Below, one piece after another: positions 22,726 to 34,424 of a stretch of 64,000 bases of DNA; position 1 is the stretch's first letter; the number at the start of each line of letters is the position of its first letter. Source of the DNA: Sophora flavescens (taxonomy: Eukaryota; Streptophyta; Magnoliopsida; Fabales; Fabaceae). The translations under genes and the position numbers were made by a program. Location of the stretch: the NCBI GenBank assembly GCA_030762895.1, contig JAUPTC010000152.1, positions 1 to 64,000 of the forward strand, in the 5' to 3' direction. The notes below the pieces were generated by a model. The model ran no database searches and had not been told where the DNA came from. It saw only the letters and a list, made by a program, of their open reading frames with translations.

Positions 22726-22743
22726 TGGCGCCGTTGCCGGGGA
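22726..22743 (+). promoter_or_regulatory. Primer-binding site of nested element
   Basis: TGGCGCCGTTGCCGGGGA, identical to the site at 7554-7571, six bases after LTR D. Confidence 0.88.
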
Positions 22744-22895
22744 TTGGCACAGCCAGTTTTCCTAATTTTTAGGAAATTTGATTGATTGGTTAAGTTGATT
22801 TTTATTTTATTTTTCTGTTATTTCTTTATTATTTTTCTCTACTTCTGTGATTCCACTTGGTCTTGCCTTGTTTTGTATGCGAGGTACACGAAGGA

Positions 22896-23831
22896 ATGCT
22901 TCCGGGTTGCGAATATTGTAATGGGAACCATGACACTTGGAGTTGTCCGTTCTACTTCCCTCAAGTATATGTGGAACCATGGCATAATGACAGCGTGCCC
23001 CAGAACAACTATCAGAGTCAGAATCAGTATTGGGGTGATATGAGTAGAGACCATCCGGATTTCGCTTGGAGTAATGCTGACGATGGTCTAGCCTGGCAAC
23101 CACAACCTCAACAAAATTGGCAACAACAACCTCAACAGGATGGTGGAAAACAACCTTGGGAGTTGGCTCTTGAGAGAACAAATGCGTTAATTGATAAGAT
23201 GGCGAGTGATTTGGAGACATCATTTGAGAAGACAAATGCGGTATTAGAGAAGTTGGGTCAGCTCGTAGAGCAACAAAATGAGCATCTCACAGGCACTTTC
23301 CCAGGTGATACCAAGAACGACCCTAAGAACCAATGCAATGCCACAACCACTAGAAGCAGTGGGGTGTTGGGATATGACTGGGATGTAACTAGTTCTCAGG
23401 GAGTTGAGGAAGAACTACCACATGTTGAGGAAGAACAACCGGAGGAAAAGGAATTGACAAGCGACAAGGCCCCGGAACAGCCACATGTTGAGGAAGAGCA
23501 ACCTAAGGAAGAAGAGTTGGCAAGGGACAAGGCACCGGAGCAAGGGGGTGGAGAACAAAATGAAGATAAAGTGGCAGAGGATTTCACCATGCTTGCCAAG
23601 CAACCTGATTTTGATGCGTTAAATAAATATGTTGGCTTGCATGCATGTGTGGACATCGGTAAGATAGACCCTCCCACTTGTCTGGCACACTTCCTCGTGA
23701 AGACACCATTTGACCCGAGAGGAAGTGAGTTCATAATTATAGAGGTCAATGGAGTTTTCACACTCAGACTGGATGGAAGTATGGATAGAGTCGTATTTAT
23801 TGCTACGATCTCCACTCCAATTACCATTTGA
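22896..23831 (+). CDS. Shortened gag-like protein of the nested element
   Basis: An open frame whose first ATG is at 22896; it is also open upstream but with no ATG. The capsid half is deleted: leader sequence up to GCGAGGTA joins directly to the zinc knuckle CEYCNGNHDTWSC (CX2CX3HX4C). A Q-rich region and a helical stretch follow. Next comes an acidic part with a 21-residue unit repeated twice in frame (23418-23480 and 23481-23543, each starting PHVEEEQP). The last about 80 residues (from DFDALNKYVGLHACVDIGKI) match nothing in the full Athila copies here, and I do not recognise them. It could bind RNA but not form a capsid. Whether it is translated is unknown. Confidence 0.6.
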   Translation: MLPGCEYCNGNHDTWSCPFYFPQVYVEPWHNDSVPQNNYQSQNQYWGDMSRDHPDFAWSNADDGLAWQPQPQQNWQQQPQQDGGKQPWELALERTNALIDKMASDLETSFEKTNAVLEKLGQLVEQQNEHLTGTFPGDTKNDPKNQCNATTTRSSGVLGYDWDVTSSQGVEEELPHVEEEQPEEKELTSDKAPEQPHVEEEQPKEEELARDKAPEQGGGEQNEDKVAEDFTMLAKQPDFDALNKYVGLHACVDIGKIDPPTCLAHFLVKTPFDPRGSEFIIIEVNGVFTLRLDGSMDRVVFIATISTPITI

Positions 23832-25368
23832 TCCGGGTGGAGGATTTGATATGATGAGCGTCTCTTGGCCCTTGTACCACAGACTATGGGATCCAGGTGG
23901 ATGCTTCTTAATAAGTTAGGCTCGGGACGTTAAACAAGCGCTACTTGGGAGGCAACCCAAGCTAGGTATCCCTCTCTTCTCCTAACTTTTGTTTTGTTTT
24001 GTTTATGTTTTTGTTTTTGTTTGTCACTCTTGAATAATTTGAGAAGATCAAGAGTTGTTGTATTAATGTCGTGTCGGCAAGCTTGTGGGATGTTAATTGA
24101 ATTTAGCATAGATTGATTGCATGAATTATTTGACCATTGATGATTTCCCCCTAGGTTCTGAAAATAGAAAATTTGATCCCCACTTAAAAATTGAAAATTG
24201 AACTTTGAGAATTTTATTGTGATTACTTGATTTATGATAAGTTTGGGGTGAGGGGGGTGCACACACTAGGAATTGTATCTCGGTCAAACAATTTGCAAAA
24301 TGTCCAGGTGAGGATTTGAGCCTCCAACTCTGTTTTTGAATGTGTGAATCACTGTTAAGTTGCACTTTCCCGAATTTGCTTGAATCTCTTCATGGTTTGC
24401 ATGTTTATGTGTTGCATCAAATGATTTAGGCAATTTTCTTTGAATTAACTACTTGGCCATAAATTGAACCAACCTTGATGAATGATCCCTAGTTAGCCAC
24501 ATTGAGCCTTGAAGCCTATTGTTCTTGATGACCTTACATTACAAGCCATTAACTCAGAAAAACCATGATTTTCCCCTATCCTAGGATTTAGGAGAGTATG
24601 GAATTTGAGCTTTGTGAGTGTTGTTGTGGAACTAAGTTTGGGGTGGCTACAAGTTCATGAATCATAGTTGAGAAAAAGAAAAACGGAAGTAAGGACCGAA
24701 GGCTTAAAAAAAAAAAAAAAAGAAGGGGTGATGAAAAGCATTGAATATGTGCCAAAAAGGGCAAAGAAAAATAAATGTAAAAAGGAAGAGGTGTGTAGCC
24801 ACCAATTGCAAGGAAGAGAATAATATGAGAGTGAATTCAATTGTTGTGATATTAGTTTCATGCTCTCATTGATCCTAGGGACTTAGCCTCTATCCTTTGA
24901 ATATCCTACCCTTAGCCAGGCCCCATTACAACCTTTGAAAGACCTATTGATGTTGCATGCATGTTTTCGTGGGAACTATGTTTGAGATGAAAATCAAATT
25001 CATGGGAAGTGCTCTTAGAATGTGAAAGTGAGTGAAAAGTTGATAGCCTAGACAAACTTGAGCGAATGAGTGAAATACAACATGCCCTTGTGAGGAAGGC
25101 AATTGTTTGAAATAGGTGATCTTCCTTTGTGTGTATCTTTGAGCCTCAACTTAGAGTAATGATGGCATGAATGATAAGTTCTCAATGGTTTAAAGTAAAT
25201 GAATGTGGGGATTACGTTAATATAGGGGGGAGATCATTGGAGAAAAACTGTTTTGATTGAATTAAATTTGTGCGAAATCGATTGATTCCTTTAGGCTTGC
25301 CAAGTCTTGAGTCGTTTTTGAGTTTTAAGCTTGCTTGGGGACAAGCAAGGTTTAAGTTTGGGGTGTTT
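23832..25368 (+). other. 3' non-coding region of nested element
   Basis: Parallel to 4576-6073: it re-enters the shared sequence at GGCTCGGGACGTTAAACAAG (about 23919), keeps the hairpin at 23944-23961 and ends in the polypurine tract (25354-25368). The AAGTTTGGGGT motif recurs near 24239, 24633 and 25354. No ORF is supported. Confidence 0.7.
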
Positions 25369-26876
25369 TGATAAGCCTTTGGCTTATCTAGTTTTATGAC
25401 TAGATGAACTAGGGTTTATGTGCCAATTAGTCGAGTTCACTCTCGTTTTCGCCCAAATTTTGCCTTGTTTTGTTCCTAAGTTGGACTTTGACTCATTTTG
25501 TGTCTTTTGTGTAGTTTTTAGCTTATTTTGGATAGAATTATGCTTTTGGTTGCTTTTTGTGTTTTCAGGTCAATAAGTGTAGCTCCGGGAGTCAAGTAAA
25601 TTCAAGAAGCGGTGGAAAAAGCACTACGGAGAGATGCTCGCCTCGCGAGTGGATGCTCGCCTCGCGAATCATGAAGACCTGGAAGTCAGAGACCATCATG
25701 GCCTAGCCATCATGAAGGTCACAGCCTAGAATTGAAGACTCGCCCCACGAGTGGATGCTCGCCTCGCGAATCATGAACACCCTGGAAGACAGAGACCATC
25801 ACGGCTAGAATATCACGGCTGTGACAGATTAGGGTTTGGAGACTCGCCTCGCCAATCACAATTCGCCACGCGATCATTCAAACTCAGGATGGAGCCAAAA
25901 CTGCAATTCGCCTCGCGAATAGACGCTCGCCCCGCGAGATCCAAGATTTGAAGCGCGCCAATACTAAAATTCGCCTCGCGAAGGGGTGCTCGCCCCGCGA
26001 GCGAACAAGATTTAGAATCCTTATTTAAAGGCTGTTTCGGATCAGAGACAGAGAGGTTTTTCGAGAGGTTTTCCACTTAGGTTAGAGCAGTAATTCACGA
26101 ATCCTTGTTTCTCTTTGGAGCTGCGTCTCCCTTTCTGTCTTTTTGTGTTATTTTACGATGGTGATTATGTCCGAGTGTTTGTCTATGAGCATGAGGAACT
26201 AATCCCTTCGTCCGAGGGATCAATGAAGCCGCCCATGACAGTGTAGATTCGATGTGATGTATGTTTTCCTTTCCTTCTTTTAATTAATGTTTTCCAATTC
26301 TGTTTTGATTGCGTTGATCATATGTTTTGCGTGATTAACTAGTTAACGTGTTTGAGGCCGAACGGCGATTCACGTTTTAGAACTTGAATTGGAATCACTA
26401 ATCGAATAATGAGCACGACCGTGGAATTAGGAGATTAGTGCAACCATTTAGGGAACAAGAATTAACAGAATTCGGGATTAGGATTATGAGACGGAACAAG
26501 TAATTAATCCAATCTTCGAATACGTCCTAATGAGCACGACAGTGGATGTAGGAAAATTTAGGGGTCCCGGTTGACATTGTAATTGAACTTAGGGAGGAAT
26601 TCATCGTCACTTGTGTTTGCATGATATGGTAGGTGGATTTGTGACCTTGGACATTTTAATTTCAGATTTTTAGTTAATTAGTTTATTAGATTCGTTAATT
26701 GAATATTTGATATTAATCTCTCTCTCCCAACCACCTTCTTAGTAACTTGACCAACGTATCGGATTTCCCACGGATTAGGCAATTGGTAGCCCAATCCCTG
26801 AGTTCGACCTCGGTAATTACTTACCGTGTTTCTTTTATTACTTGCGACGACCGATACACTTGCCGGAGTCACAACA
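25369..26876 (+). repeat. LTR E (3' LTR of nested element)
   Basis: A 1508-bp LTR very similar to LTR D by eye, with the same module array (about 25630-26003) and TATTTAA at 26022-26028. It ends GTCACAACA, directly followed by the target duplication GTAGG. Confidence 0.93.
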
Positions 26877-26881
26877 GTAGG
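26877..26881. repeat. Target-site duplication GTAGG, right copy
   Basis: Matches 21198-21202. With it removed, the chromovirus reading frame on the two sides is in register. Confidence 0.9.
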
Positions 26882-27287
26882 TAGGGTTATGAAATCCAGA
26901 AAGCTCACTCCTAAATTCATTGGACCATACCAAATTCTTCGTCGTGTTGGTCCAGTAACCTATCAAATTTCTTTGCCGCCTTTCCTTTCAAATATTCATG
27001 ATATATTCCATGTTTCACAACTAAGGAAGTATATTCCTGATCCATCACACATAATCAAACCCGATGAAGTACAATTAAAAGAAAACTTGTCTTATGAGAC
27101 TTCGCCTGTACGAATCGAAGATAAGTTGATTAAGCAACTCAGGGGTAAACAAATTTCATTAGTCAAAGTTATTTGGAATGAAACTACTGGAGAAGCGACG
27201 TGGGAAGGCGAGGACAAAATGAGATTACAGATATCTGAACTTTTTACGGTACATAATGTCGAGGAAGAAATTTTTTTAGTGGGGTAG
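26882..27287 (+). pseudogene. pol: Chromovirus integrase C-terminus and chromodomain
   Basis: Continues the integrase interrupted at 21202. The text SRKLTPKFIGPYQILRRVG and HDIFHVSQLRKYIPDPSH is typical of the Tekay/Del branch. It is followed by a chromodomain-like end (KQLRGKQISLVKVIW to ATWEGEDKM), which in this family directs insertion to heterochromatin. It ends with a TAG stop three bases before the LTR. Any start codon predicted upstream of 26877 lies in LTR E and is an artefact. Confidence 0.9.
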
Positions 27288-27290
27288 TAA

Positions 27291-30200
27291 TGTAACACCC
27301 CGATTTTTATTTGCTTTCTAGTGTCGGGAATTAATATACAAATATATATATTTTTATCCGAGACTAAGAAAATGATTTTGGGTAAAATACTGTTATTTTC
27401 CCGTCATGTTTTATATCCTAGGGTTACAATGAATTTTTGGGTTGAAAATTCAGACGGAACCCGGTCTACGTTTTCACTAACAGTAAAAGTTTACTGCTCA
27501 TAAGACCTAATTTTAATTTGTGAACGAGATGAAAAATGTTTTTATCGTATTTACTACAATACTGGAAGTTTTGAAAATTTTGGTGTAAAAATTAAAATAT
27601 TATATTTGCTGCGGGCGAATACGTCGAGATATCTGTAGGAGAGACCTGCGTCAGACGAACCAAGGAGTAAGCAACGGGGCTGAGGTGATGGATTTGACCG
27701 ATTTGACAAACATTTATGATGAGCTTATCCCCGTCATAATGGCCATAATGGAGCATTTATGACAAAGGAATCCTTTACTTGGAAATGACCATTTTACCCT
27801 TGGCTCTTCATGAAAATTACAAGCGATGCCATTAAGAATTTTTACCAAACCAACCTAAAAACCCATGGCTCCAACTTGTCTTCTTCATTTAGGCCATTTT
27901 CCATTTCATTTTCATGACTTTTCTTATTCAAATTTCATCAACTTGCCTAAAGAACTCTTAAGAACACCATAATAGATTTGTGAAGAACATCATCAAAATC
28001 TTTCTTTTCTTTTATTATCAAGAGGTAAAAACTCCTTATCTTGTCATTTAAAGCCTTTCTCTTCACAACTTTTGTAGATTTATGACATAAATCAACATGT
28101 TCTTCATTTCACTCAAAGTTCATGAAACTAGATTCAAAAATTCATAACTAATTCTAGAAAAATCCTTTTGACATGAAACCAATTGCTATGATCTTATAAT
28201 CATCTCTATTTTCATCATCTAGAAGCATATGATCATGAGAAATTTCTTTCCTAAATTTCTGGACTGGGCCGAATCTATGACAAAATGATGTTCATGGGTT
28301 TTGTTTCATTTTCATGTCTTGATTCATGATTAAATCTTCTAGTACCTTGATAGTTCTTGTATGTAAGTAAATAGAAGATCAAAAATCAAACTCTAACCTA
28401 TTTGTTTCATAAAGGCCGAAACCCTAGTTATCAACACTTGATGGTTTTGTGATTCAAAAGTGGTTTTGTAACACTTGAATCCAACTCTAAGTCTTGTATA
28501 TTGATTAAATCCAAGAGTTGAAGAAATTTTAAAAACTTCTAGCCTATGATCTTGAGAAAACCAAAACCCTAGTTCTTGGAACTAGATGAGTTTTGATTCA
28601 TGTTCTTGGTTCATAATCTTGGTTTAAGTGCTTAATCGTGTTTAAGTTACTTATGGATCATAAATCCCTAAGTTAATTTTTTTTTTAATTTTCCTAACCT
28701 AGAAAAGTTGTTGAAGCCGAACCCTAACCTCCATGAGCCAAGTGTGTTGTTGTTTGATTTGATTTATTTTGGTTGCAATTCGTTTGAAGGGAATATCCGA
28801 TTTAACTGATTTAAGCTGACGGCGGAAAAATCGGATCGGGATAAGAAGATTAACGGGGACTATTAGTTTAATCTTCAAGAGGTAAGAGGAGTATGCCTGA
28901 GGAGTTTAAGATAATCACATGGTTATTTGTGGAGTCATTTATTAATTTTTTGTATGAAATATTTTATTATATTGTATTGTTTACTATTAATTCTTTGGAT
29001 AGATGTGATGTGTGGATTTACATGATTATAATTATTTGTTTATATTATAATTGTGATACATGTCATGAATTGATATATGCCATGCTATTCTGTTATTGGA
29101 ATTTATCTGCTGTTGAGTGTGGGACTGAGTAACCTGACATTGGTCAGTGTTAAAAAATTATAATTAAGGATAAAAACTTAATAAGCTTGGATAATTAACC
29201 AGAGGGATTAATTTGGGAGATTTTGAAAAAAATGAAAAAATTTATTATTTTAATAATATTTTGTGGAAGCTGTGTAAATAAACAATAGTAAGGGCGAAAC
29301 CGTGAAATTTTTTACAGGCTCTAATTTTTGTAAAATAAATCCAATTTTATTATTTAAATGTTATTTAAAGTGATTAAGTTCCGAAAATAATATTTTATAG
29401 CAGTCAGAACAATTACTTCTGATAGAGAGATGATATAAGTTATTTAATATTATTATTTAATATTATTAAATATTAAATATTATTAAATATTTAATTATTT
29501 AATTATTCGAAATTAAATTATTAATTTTTTTATTTTATTAATTTTTTTAGTTGACCTTTATTGAAAATAAATTCTTATAGTGAAACAATTAGAAATAAAA
29601 GGAATTTATCAATGATTTTCAGATTTTATTAACGTTTAAACAGAAAAAGGATTTCTGTAAAAATATTTTTATTCGGTGAAATTATTCCATTAAACTTGGA
29701 TAAGTTTTCGGAGCTGTTGTTTGTATTTGTTTTTCACTGAGCGAAATGTTTTACAAGCAGATAAATATACCTAGAAACCGAGACGTCGGGGTTCTAGTGT
29801 CGTATGGACACGAAGATCAAGGATTTGTGTCATGGGACGGAGTGTCCTGCAAAGTTTTGTTTTTGGACCGTGTGTCTTAAATTGATGTGGAAAGTGTGAG
29901 TTCCATATCCGCGAGCCTAAAACTGGTGCATCGGTTTAAGGGCTTCGTGATTGAGCACTCGGACTGTATGTCCTGTGTTTTGTTTGAGGGGAAAAATCTT
30001 AATAAGAAATTAAGAATGGTCGTTAAGCTTTGTGCTTCGACAAGTAAAGATTATTACGACAAAGAAAACAAATCGAGAATAAAAGTTTTTCTCATGCATA
30101 AATGATAGTTGTGTCTTGTGATTTTGAGCATTGAGTTTAGAAGGGACCAATGTATATGGCAAACGTGTCAGGAGATGTGATCATTGAGTCCGGAGTGGAT

Positions 30201-30790
30201 CAATGTATCTGTTATGGACTATGTTCCATTTGAATATTGAGCCTCTGTACATGTGTGAGCCAATATATTTTATAGGACTGTGTGTCCAAGTTTATGCGTT
30301 AACTATTGCAATCTATGTGACGCAATAGGTTATGGACAATAAACTCCATAATTCGCAGCGACCATTGTGCCTCTGTTTAGTGAGACAATGAGTCAAAACT
30401 TTTGAATAATAACCCTGGTGAAACTGTACGTGACCAGCGTGTTATGTGATTTCTTGGGCATTGTTTTATTCGTTTTTACAATGTGCCATGTGCGGGGCTT
30501 GATCAGGTCGAAATGAAACAGAAAATTGTGGGATCTCCGGAGATTAGGTATCAAAATAGAGATTGAATATGGAAGTGTCATGCATTTTTATAAAATGACG
30601 ATGACTGCCGGGTATGAAGCCATGTGAATTAAATTATTCTGCTGTTTCAAATAAATTTTATTATGTTATGAATATATGGTATTTGCTAATTGAGAGTCGT
30701 GCAGGGGGTTGTCTTATCAAAACTCATATATTGGAAACTCACCCTTGCAAATTTCTGTGTGATTTCCTCTACTATGTGGAATCTATATAT
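27291..30790 (+). repeat. 3' LTR of the chromovirus (right end unclear)
   Basis: Begins TGTAACACCCCGATTTTT directly after a short purine-rich stretch and the integrase stop. Its length and landmarks match the inverted LTRs at 34425-38025 and 43515-47842: AACCCGGTCT near 27460, TTCAAGAGGTAAG near 28877, GAGACGTCGGGGT near 29780 and CTCACCCTTG near 30740. The expected end (GGTGTTACA or similar) is not found; similarity fades near 30790 and a different, GC-richer sequence follows. No ORF over 85 codons is present. Confidence 0.75.
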
Positions 30791-30804
30791 ATACTGGTAT
30801 TTAG

Positions 30805-31310
30805 ATGGATCCGGGCGCAGCGGATCTGAACTACTCAGGGGTTCGAGCCCTGATGTTCGACAATGCTGATCGAGGGGACGCCTGGGTGATTAACCCGGGA
30901 GCTCGGAGTTCTACTTACACTGGTCCCATGAGGACGCTCCGAGGTACAGTAGCAGATGGACCACATCAACTGATTCACGGCAGAGAGACAATTGAAGTTT
31001 CGTTACCGCCTATTTGGATGATATTATGATATCTGGTACAACACTGAAATCTGGAGCATCAACCGCCTCACTTTGTTCAACCATTACAGCAAGTGGCACC
31101 TGGAACACCTCCTGCACCCATAGTATTGATTCCAGGGAATGTTCCGGAGGAGATGGAGGAGGATCCAGAGGAGGATCCGATGGAACATCCTGATCATATT
31201 CCTTTAGGAGACGAAGGGTCTGCAGCTGTTGGAGAGGGGGCCGTTGTATCCTCTCCAGACACATCTTCCGGGGGTGGGGGAGTTTACACTAGACTCCCCA
31301 ATGGATTTCT
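30805..31310 (+). other. GC-rich segment of unknown origin
   Basis: About 500 bp clearly richer in G and C than the AT-rich LTR on its left. It contains two open stretches on the plus strand: 30805-31029 (74 codons, starting MDPGAADLNYSGVRALMFDN) and 31093-31314 (73 codons, with an acidic repeat EEDPEEDPME). I recognise neither. It has no counterpart in the two complete chromovirus-type solo LTRs. It could be a captured fragment of a host gene or of another element. Confidence 0.4.
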
Positions 31311-31849
31311 GTAGTGGTGACTATTGAGTCACCGGCAAGTGTACCGGGTCGTCGTAAGTAATAAACACAATAAGTAATTGCCGAGGTCGGACGCAGGGAT
31401 TGGGCTACCAATTCTACCAATTCGCAAGGAATTTGATATGTTTGACCAAGTAACAGAAAGTGGTTGAATAGAGAGAAAAAATAGGATCGCAATTTAATTT
31501 AACAAATCAATCAAGAATCAAGCAGGTAGCGATAAGTTAAAATCTGGATTAAAACATCTAAGGTCACAAATCCACCTAACCAGTCATGCATAGTACCCAA
31601 GTGATGATGATCCTCTCCCTAAATTCAATTTTAATGTCAACCGGGACCCCCAAATTCTCCTAAATTCACTGTCGTGCTCAATAGGACGTATTCAACGGTT
31701 GAGTTAATTACTTACTAGGTCTCATAACCCAATCATCAAACTCTATTAAATCTTGTTCCCTATAGGGTTGCACTAATCTCCTACTCACTCTCGTGCAATA
31801 ATCAATCAGTGATCCCAATTCAAGTTCTAAACGCGAATTGCCTATGTCA

Positions 31850-32786
31850 TAATCTCCATTACAATTATCACAACCCGGAGGCATCCCTTCGTGTATCACA
31901 TTAACCTTTTTGTTCCCAGACAATGCCGCATTTTGCATCTTCAACAGTTTATTCTGCTCTAGAATGGCTTCCATTGTTGCAGAACTGATTCCACTTGAGG
32001 TTTCCCTACCACGGTTGTAATCATTGTTCGACATATTTTCCAATAACGCCCATCCATCCTCAGCTGATAAATAAGAAAAGGAACCGCCCGCTACGGCATC
32101 ACAATTCATCTGGTAGCGCCCCCTTAACCCGTTAAAGAAATGTGGAACCTTGGAGACCGGGTCAAAGAAATCCGAAGGTCATCTTCTCAAGAGCACATTA
32201 TACCTCTCCCAAGCTTCATTATAAGATTCATCTTTTGTCTGCCTGAAGGATGTGACGGCTATTCGTGCCTGTGCCGCTCTCTGGGGAGGAAAATATTTAA
32301 TGAGAAACTTTTGGGCCAATTGCTCCCATGTTGTGATACTGTTGCGATCCAAGCTGTCAAACCAATCGCGAGCGACATCCCTAAGAGAGAGGGGGAATAG
32401 CCGCAGGCGAAACTCATCTTGAGAAACTCCTCTTGTCTTCTGTATGTCACAAGCCTCAAGGAAGCGAGTGATGTGTCTATGAGGGTCTTGCTTGCCACCC
32501 CCATCAAATTGATTCTCACGGATATAGCTGTGACACATCCTTCCACTCTGAAGGAATCTGTATTGAGGTTGCCCCTCACGATAGAAGAATCACAATCACC
32601 CAAGTTGGGTAGATTGTACTCGAAGAGAGGCTTGTAAGGAGGAGGAGGAGGATTTGCGTCGGCCATCCTCTCAAAATTAATTGCTTCAAGCCTCTTTCGT
32701 TCTCTGGCTTCTTTCCTTAATCGCTTCTCGGTCCTGGTGATCTCCGAATCAAATAGCAAGTCCTCTTATGAAAGGGTACCTCACAT
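31850..32786 (-). pseudogene. gag: Athila gag fragment of the truncated element
   Basis: The expected start ATG at 32786-32784 is followed at once by TGA where other copies have CGA. After this the frame reads LLFDSEITRTEKRLRKEARE, a proline run and the capsid block RLFPLSLRDVARDWFDSLDR, with frame changes near 32530 and 32185. The text ends at CDNCNGDYD, in the middle of the zinc knuckle, where LTR sequence begins. It is clearly non-functional. Confidence 0.85.
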
Positions 32787-32915
32787 ACAAAAACAACCCA
32801 AGACCAAGTGGAATCAAAGAAGTAGAGAGAAGTAATATTAAAGAAATAACAGAAAATAAAAATAGCTTAACCAAATAATCGACTTCCCAAAAATTAGGAA
32901 AATTGGCTGTGCCAA

Positions 32916-32933
32916 TCCCTGGCAATGGCGCCA
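32916..32933 (-). promoter_or_regulatory. Decayed primer-binding site
   Basis: TCCCTGGCAATGGCGCCA, the inverted tRNA-Asp type site with two C-to-T changes compared with 18967-18984. Confidence 0.75.
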
Positions 32934-33925
32934 AAAACTTGTTGAGTCACCGGCAAGTGTACCGGGTCGTCGTAAGTAATAAACACGGTAAGTAATTACC
33001 AAGGTCGGACACAGGGATTGGGCTACCAATTCTACCAGTTCACAAAGGATTTGATATGTTTGACCAAGTAACAGAAAGTGGTCGAAGAGAGAGAAAAAAT
33101 AGGATCGCAATTTAATTTAACAAATCAATCAAGAATCAAGCAGGTAGCGATAAGTTAAAATCTGGATTAAAACATCTAAGGCCACAAATCCACCTACCCA
33201 ATCATGCATAGTACCCAAGTGATGATGATCCTCTCCCTAAATTCAATTTTAATGTCAACCGGGACCCCCAAATTCTCCTAAATTCACTGTCGTGCTCAAT
33301 AGGACGTATTCAACGGTTGAGTTAATTACTTACTAGGTCTCATAACCCAATCATCAAACTCTATTAAATCTTGTTCCCTATAGGGTTGCACTAATCTCCT
33401 AATCACTCTCGTGCAATATTCAATCAGTGATCCCAATTCAAGTTCTAAACGCGAATTGCCTATCAAGCCTCATCACGTTAACTAGTCAATCACGCATGCA
33501 TATGATCAACACAATGAATTCAGAATTGGAAAACAAGAATTGAGGTAAAGGAGAGAAACATACATCACATTGAACGCTACACCGTCATGGGTGGTTTCAT
33601 TGATCCCTTAGAAAAGGGGATTAGTTCCTCATGCTTGTAATAACGCCCAAACAATCGAAAAAACCCATAATTGTCAAACAAGAAAAGGAAATAGGGAGAC
33701 GCAGTTCCAGAATACAAGGATTCATATCTCAAAAGTGATCTAAAACAAGTGGAAAACCAGAGATCCCTTAATCTGCCCTAAAACACCAATTTATAATTTT
33801 CAGATTCTGCACCCGCTCGCGAGGCGAGTAGCCTCTCACGAGGCGAAACTCAGTTTTGGCTCCATCTTGAGTTTGAATACTCGCGAGGCGAGATGATGAT
33901 TCGCGGGTCGAGACAGAAAAGGTCA

Positions 33926-34424
33926 CGACTATTCTTACTTAGGAATCAAGCCCGTTCATTCTTAACACAGGACACATAGTCCGAGAGCTCAATCATGAAA
34001 CCCTAGACCGATGCATCAGTCCCAGGTTCGCAGATATGGGGCACGAAGTCCATCACATCACATCAAAATACACAAGTCCCCCATGGGAAACACGGATCAA
34101 TGATCTACATGTTTTTCTCACGAAACACTAGAATTCTGACATCTCGGCTACTAGGTTCACTTTTCGCTTTTCAACATCGTTTTCGTTCTGTGAAACAACA
34201 AATACCAAAAACAAAACTTCTGAAAATTATCCAAGTTTATCGGAAATATTTTCGCTGGCTTAAAATTCTTTTGCAGAAAATCTTGTCCACTGAAATTCGT
34301 TTTATAAAACGTTAAATCACAACGTATTTCAATTTTTCTCAAATTCATTTCCTTTTGAAATCTTTTCCGAAAAACACATCAAATTCTTGAAAATAATTTC
34401 TGAAACTTTTTCTCCAAAACAATA
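33926..34424 (-). repeat. Chromovirus-type LTR fragment, left part
   Basis: Matches the inverted LTR at 43515-47842 (for example AACACAGGACACATAGTCCGAG near 33966 against AACACAGGACCTCATAGCCC near 44663). It continues at 38031 beyond the nested solo LTR. Its outer end is lost at the junction with the truncated Athila element. Confidence 0.65.

Larger units (their letters stand above)
21203..26876 (+). mobile_element. Non-autonomous Athila-type element nested in chromovirus integrase
   Basis: A complete element of 5674 bp with LTRs D and E, a tRNA-Asp primer site, a polypurine tract and duplication GTAGG. Its 2.65-kb interior has only a shortened gag-like ORF and the 3' non-coding region; protease, RT, RNase H and integrase are absent. 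It presumably moved with proteins supplied by a full Athila relative. Its LTRs resemble LTRs A-C at both ends but differ strongly in the palindrome region. Confidence 0.9.
31322..33925 (-). mobile_element. Truncated inverted Athila-type element
   Basis: On the minus strand, in order: an LTR missing its 5' part (33925-32940), a primer site with two mismatches (32933-32916), gag up to the middle of the zinc knuckle (about 31850), then abruptly a partial LTR (31849-31322) that duplicates about 500 bp of the first LTR. Pol, the 3' non-coding region and the LTR start are absent. The left end reads TATTGAGTCACC where TGTTGAGTCACC is expected. No target duplication can be recognised. The right border with chromovirus LTR sequence is placed to within about 30 bp. 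Confidence 0.8.

Noticed and set aside
22857..22895. An upstream start of the gag-like ORF of the nested element
   Set aside because: The frame is open there but starts with TTG; the first ATG is at 22896.
26826..26881. A start of the chromodomain ORF inside LTR E
   Set aside because: The frame merely runs through the LTR end; the real coding sequence continues from 21202.
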